A stretch of DNA of 7,570 nucleotides from an uncultured Alphaproteobacteria bacterium (GTDB taxonomy: Bacteria; Pseudomonadota; Alphaproteobacteria; Rickettsiales; UBA1997). The stretch is taken from positions 1 through 7,570 of the forward strand of contig CAIYMZ010000089.1 in the NCBI GenBank assembly GCA_903927415.1, given 5' to 3'. Each line of letters starts with the position of its first letter. Within the stretch, counting starts at the first letter, position 1. The notes under the pieces are model-generated. The model did no database searches. It had not been told where the DNA came from and saw only the letters and a list, made by a program, of their open reading frames with translations. Positions 5,450 through 7,570 of this stretch are shown one piece after another. The position numbers were made by a program, and so were the translations under genes.

Positions 5450-5767
5450 ATGGCAAATAAATTTAAAAAAGGCGATCAAGTTATAGTTATTTCTGGATCA
5501 AGCAGGGGCAAGACAGGAAAGGTTTTGTTGGTTGCTGATCAAAGAATAACCGTTGAAGGAGTTAACATCGCAACAGTTCATAAAAAGCCGACTCAATCAA
5601 ATCCTGGACAAATTTTGAAAGTTGAAAAACCAGTTCATATTTCAAATATTTCTCATGTTGAAGATGGTAAGGCAGTAAAAATTAAATTCGTTACCGAAGC
5701 TGGCGAAGGAAAAATTTTCACTAGAAAAAATCGTGTTTCAAAAAAATCGGGCAAAAAAATCGGATAG
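5450..5767 (+). CDS. rplX: 50S ribosomal protein L24
   Basis: L24 starts large subunit assembly by binding the 5' end of 23S rRNA and later sits near the tunnel exit. The KOW motif lies at about residues 6-33: KKGDQVIVISGSSRGKTGKV, followed by an intervening strand and VEGVNIATVHKKPTQ (35-49). The second half has EKPVHISNISHVEDGK (59-74), matching the family E(A/M)PIHxSNV segment, and KIFTRKNRVSKKSGKKIG at the C-terminus, matching the usual DGKKVRxxKxSGE ending. The 105-residue length is standard. TAG is followed at once by an in-frame TAA (5765-5770), a tandem stop. The gap to rplE is 6 bases and is A-rich. Confidence 0.97.
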   Translation: MANKFKKGDQVIVISGSSRGKTGKVLLVADQRITVEGVNIATVHKKPTQSNPGQILKVEKPVHISNISHVEDGKAVKIKFVTEAGEGKIFTRKNRVSKKSGKKIG

Positions 5768-5773
5768 TAAAAA

Positions 5774-6310
5774 ATGCAAACTTTAACAGAAAAATTATAC
5801 AAAGATTCACTTGGCGATATAAAGAAAAAGTTTTCTTATGCCAATGATTTAGCTATTCCAAGATTAAAAATGGTTAGCGTTAATGTCGGAATTAAAGCTA
5901 CAGATAGTGACAATAAATTTCTGACCTATTTGGCGTTACAAATCTCAAACATTGCTGGTCAAAAAGCAGTTTTAACCAAATCTCGCAAAGCGATTTCCAC
6001 TTTTAAGTTACGCAAAGATTTGCCGATTGGCTGCAGAGCAACTCTACGTGGTAAAAAAATGTATCAGTTTTTGGATAAGCTAACGAACATTGCCTTGCCA
6101 AGAATTAGAGATTTTCGCGGACTTTCTGCAAAAGGTTTTAACCAAAGTAATCACTACAGTTTTGGCATCAAAGAGCATAATGTTTTTTTAGAAGTTGATC
6201 TCGACAATATTCCAAAAATCTTCGGTTTAAATATCACAATCGCAACTACAGCCAAAACAAAAGAAGAAGCTCTGTATTTGCTAAAAAAACTTAACTTTCC
6301 AATCAAGTAA
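5774..6310 (+). CDS. rplE: 50S ribosomal protein L5
   Basis: L5 binds 5S rRNA in the central protuberance and contacts S13/S19 and P-site tRNA. The 178 residues match the E. coli length of 179. Clear family blocks are IPRLKMVSVNVGI (28-40), GQKAVLTKSRKAISTFKLRK (62-81), PIGCRATLRGKKMYQFLD (84-101), ALPRIRDFRGLSAKGF (107-122) and NHYSFGIKEHNVFLE (126-140). Near the C-terminus are NITIATTAKTKEEA and LLKKLNFP. The conserved proline of the (I/V)FPE(I/V) motif is leucine (L139). In E. coli S8 represses the spc operon by binding at the rplX/rplE boundary. This junction is a plain A-rich stretch without an obvious hairpin, so that site is not visible. rpsN begins one base after the stop. Confidence 0.98.
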   Translation: MQTLTEKLYKDSLGDIKKKFSYANDLAIPRLKMVSVNVGIKATDSDNKFLTYLALQISNIAGQKAVLTKSRKAISTFKLRKDLPIGCRATLRGKKMYQFLDKLTNIALPRIRDFRGLSAKGFNQSNHYSFGIKEHNVFLEVDLDNIPKIFGLNITIATTAKTKEEALYLLKKLNFPIK

Positions 6311-6311
6311 T

Positions 6312-6617
6312 ATGGCAAAAAAATCATTAACCCTTAGAAATGCCAAAAGAAAAAAATTGGCACAATTGCAAAAAACCAAAAGACAAAAAACTATTGCAAT
6401 TGCCAAAGATGAGTCTTTGCCGTTTGAAGAAAGACTGGCAGCACAAATTAAGCTTTCAGAAATGCCGCGTGATAGTTCTTGTGTTAGATACAGAAACAGG
6501 TGCGGCCTTACTGGTAGACCAAGAGGAAATCTCAGAAAATTTGGATTATCTCGTATTGCGGTCAGAGAGTTAGCGTCTTGGGGACAAATCCCAGGTTTAA
6601 TTAAATCAAGTTGGTAA
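6312..6617 (+). CDS. rpsN: 30S ribosomal protein S14, zinc-free type
   Basis: S14 binds in the small subunit head close to S10 and S19 and joins late in assembly. The length of 101 residues and the lack of the two CxxC pairs mark it as the long, zinc-independent form; only C57 and C64 are present, in SSCVRYRNRCGLTGRP. The C-terminal signature is RNRCGLTGRPRGNLRKFGLS (61-80) plus RIAVREL and IPGLIKSSW. The N-terminal half is very basic (for example NAKRKKLAQLQKTKRQKT), and PFEERLAAQIKLSEMPRDSS (37-56) is typical of alphaproteobacterial S14. The start is one base after rplE. No Shine-Dalgarno sequence is seen. rpsH also starts one base after the stop, so rplE, rpsN and rpsH are probably translated in a coupled way. 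Confidence 0.97.
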   Translation: MAKKSLTLRNAKRKKLAQLQKTKRQKTIAIAKDESLPFEERLAAQIKLSEMPRDSSCVRYRNRCGLTGRPRGNLRKFGLSRIAVRELASWGQIPGLIKSSW

Positions 6618-6618
6618 A

Positions 6619-7014
6619 ATGTTTTTTAATCATCCAGTTTCAGATCTAGTATCGAGAATCAAAAACGGCTACATGGCAAAAAAAGCCACCATCTCTTCGC
6701 CAATTTCGAACTTAAGAGAAAACATTTTAACCATTCTGAAAGAGGAAGGTTATATTTTGAATTACAGCAGAATCAAAGAAGGTAAGGTTGAAAGATTCGA
6801 CATTCACTTGAAATACCATTATTCAGCTCCGGTAGTAAGCGAAATTTCTGTTGTTTCCAAGCCTGGAAAAAGAGTTTATCGCTCTGCGGACAAAATTCCT
6901 TTGGTAAAAAATGGTTTGGGAATGGTTGTTATTTCAACATCTCAAGGCGTGATTGCTGATCATGATGCCAGAACTAAAAAACTTGGCGGCGAAATTCTTC
7001 TTAAAATATTTTAA
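6619..7014 (+). CDS. rpsH: 30S ribosomal protein S8
   Basis: S8 is a primary binder of helix 21 of 16S rRNA and a central-domain assembly protein; in E. coli it also represses the spc operon. The 131-residue length is normal. It starts MFFNHPVSDLVSRIKNGYMA, matching the family DPIADMLTRIRNxxxA block. LKEEGYI (40-46) follows. The C-terminal RNA-binding domain has VSKPGKRVYRSADKIPLVKN (79-98), GLGMVVISTSQGVIADHDAR (99-118) and LGGEILLKIF (122-131). The STSQGV segment is the site most closely tied to rRNA binding. No Shine-Dalgarno sequence precedes the ATG. The 8-base gap to rplF is all A/T apart from one C. Confidence 0.97.
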   Translation: MFFNHPVSDLVSRIKNGYMAKKATISSPISNLRENILTILKEEGYILNYSRIKEGKVERFDIHLKYHYSAPVVSEISVVSKPGKRVYRSADKIPLVKNGLGMVVISTSQGVIADHDARTKKLGGEILLKIF

Positions 7015-7022
7015 TTTCAAAA

Positions 7023-7559
7023 ATGTCTCGTGTAGGAAAATTACCAGTCAACATTCCAGATAATATCAAGGTGGTGATTGATAAAAATATCATTGCTTTC
7101 GATAGCGGAAAAGCAAAAAAAACCTATCAAATCAGCAATGGCGTTAAAGCTGAATTTATTGATAAACAAATCAAATTTACCGCTGCTAACAAAACCATTC
7201 CTGACATTGCAATGTTTATTGGAATGGATCGCAGTAATGTCAAAAATATTGTCGCCGGATTACAAGTAGGTTTCAAAACCGTTTTAGAAATTAACGGTGT
7301 TGGCTACAAAGCTTCGGTTGACAAAGGGATTTTGTGTTTAACTTTGGGCTATAGTCACGAAATTTATTATGCCTTACCAAATGGCATTGGAGCTGCTTTC
7401 GAGAAGCCAAATTTAGTTATCATCACTGGTGATGATAAAGTTTTGGTTGGGCAAGTTGCTGCTGAAATTATCTCTTTCAGAAAGCCTGAGCCATACAAAG
7501 GAAAAGGCGTAAAAGTTTTTGGTAAAAAAATCTTAAGAAAAGAGGGTAAGAAAAAATAA
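7023..7559 (+). CDS. rplF: 50S ribosomal protein L6
   Basis: L6 lies beside the sarcin-ricin loop and the base of the L7/L12 stalk, where elongation factors act. The 178-residue length is standard, with two similar domains. The start MSRVGKLPVNIPDNIKV is the family form (MSRIGKxPIxIPxxV). VAGLQVGFKTVLEINGVGYK (77-96) marks the link into domain 2, followed by LTLGYSHEI (106-114). The C-terminal signature is FRKPEPYKGKGVKV (152-165) and ILRKEGKKK. A small departure is GMDR at 67-70, where GTxR is usual. The last 20 codons hold a GAGGG (7542-7546) that may help start the next gene. The stop TAA shares one base with the following ATG. Confidence 0.97.
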   Translation: MSRVGKLPVNIPDNIKVVIDKNIIAFDSGKAKKTYQISNGVKAEFIDKQIKFTAANKTIPDIAMFIGMDRSNVKNIVAGLQVGFKTVLEINGVGYKASVDKGILCLTLGYSHEIYYALPNGIGAAFEKPNLVIITGDDKVLVGQVAAEIISFRKPEPYKGKGVKVFGKKILRKEGKKK

Positions 7560-7570
7560 TGCTGACAAAA
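7559..7570 (+). CDS. rplR: Probable start of 50S ribosomal protein L18 (partial)
   Basis: An ATG overlaps the last base of the rplF stop and opens the codons Met-Leu-Thr-Lys before the window ends. rplR follows rplF in the conserved spc order, the same one-base overlap occurs at rplD/rplW, and GAGGG lies 12 bases upstream. Four codons cannot prove the product by sequence, so the call rests on gene order. Confidence 0.6.

Noticed and set aside
5059..5456. Two overlapping minus-strand frames (113 and 97 codons) opposite rplN
   Set aside because: Both mirror the conserved L14 gene, have no upstream signals, and translate to low-complexity sequence typical of antisense shadows.
5768..5800. S8 autoregulatory hairpin at the rplX/rplE junction
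   Set aside because: The stretch is A-rich and shows no inverted repeat resembling the S8 target of helix 21.
1..7570. A novel defence, mobile or biosynthetic system
   Set aside because: Every part of the window is accounted for by tuf and ribosomal protein genes in a well-known conserved order; no leftover space exists for another system.

Overview
The window is one continuous plus-strand block of translation genes: the 3' end of tuf (elongation factor Tu), the complete S10 cluster (rpsJ, rplC, rplD, rplW, rplB, rpsS, rplV, rpsC, rplP, rpmC, rpsQ), and most of the spc cluster (rplN, rplX, rplE, rpsN, rpsH, rplF). The first four codons of a probable rplR close the window. It holds 17 complete ribosomal protein genes plus two partial genes. 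rpmC (59 aa) is easy to miss because of its size but is clearly present between rplP and rpsQ.

The organism is most likely an alphaproteobacterium with an A+T-rich genome. Hand counts of sampled 60-base lines give roughly 23-50% G+C in the ribosomal genes, usually in the 30s. The best lineage evidence is in L2 (the VERIEYDPNRTAFIAL block and the EGRTSGGRHPV tail) and S19 (WSRRSTILPQFVG), which match alphaproteobacterial forms better than gammaproteobacterial ones. S14 is the zinc-free 101-residue type. A reduced, possibly host-associated member of Rickettsiales or Holosporales would fit the composition and the divergence of several proteins. That placement is inference; the sequence alone does not fix the family.

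Layout: 1-187 is the tuf 3' end. From 194 to 5066 runs the S10 cluster, and from 5077 to the window end the spc cluster. No gap between genes exceeds 16 bases and two junctions overlap by one base (rplD/rplW and rplF/rplR). There is no room for a separate promoter, terminator or leader hairpin at any junction, so the block is probably transcribed from upstream of tuf as part of a joined str-S10-spc unit, with translation passed from gene to gene. About half of the starts have no recognisable Shine-Dalgarno sequence. The clearest one precedes rpsC, which is also the only complete gene with a GTG start.

The products assemble into the two ribosomal subunits. S10, S19, S3, S17, S14 and S8 belong to the small subunit. 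L3, L4, L23, L2, L22, L16, L29, L14, L24, L5 and L6 belong to the large subunit, where L2, L3 and L4 surround the peptidyl transferase core and L4, L22, L23, L24 and L29 line the exit tunnel or surround its opening. I found no mobile element, CRISPR array, tRNA, rRNA or unknown gene. This is an ordinary core region, and the findings are modest: lineage-specific changes at usually conserved positions, the complete absence of TGA stops, the composition contrast of tuf, and A-rich initiation sites.
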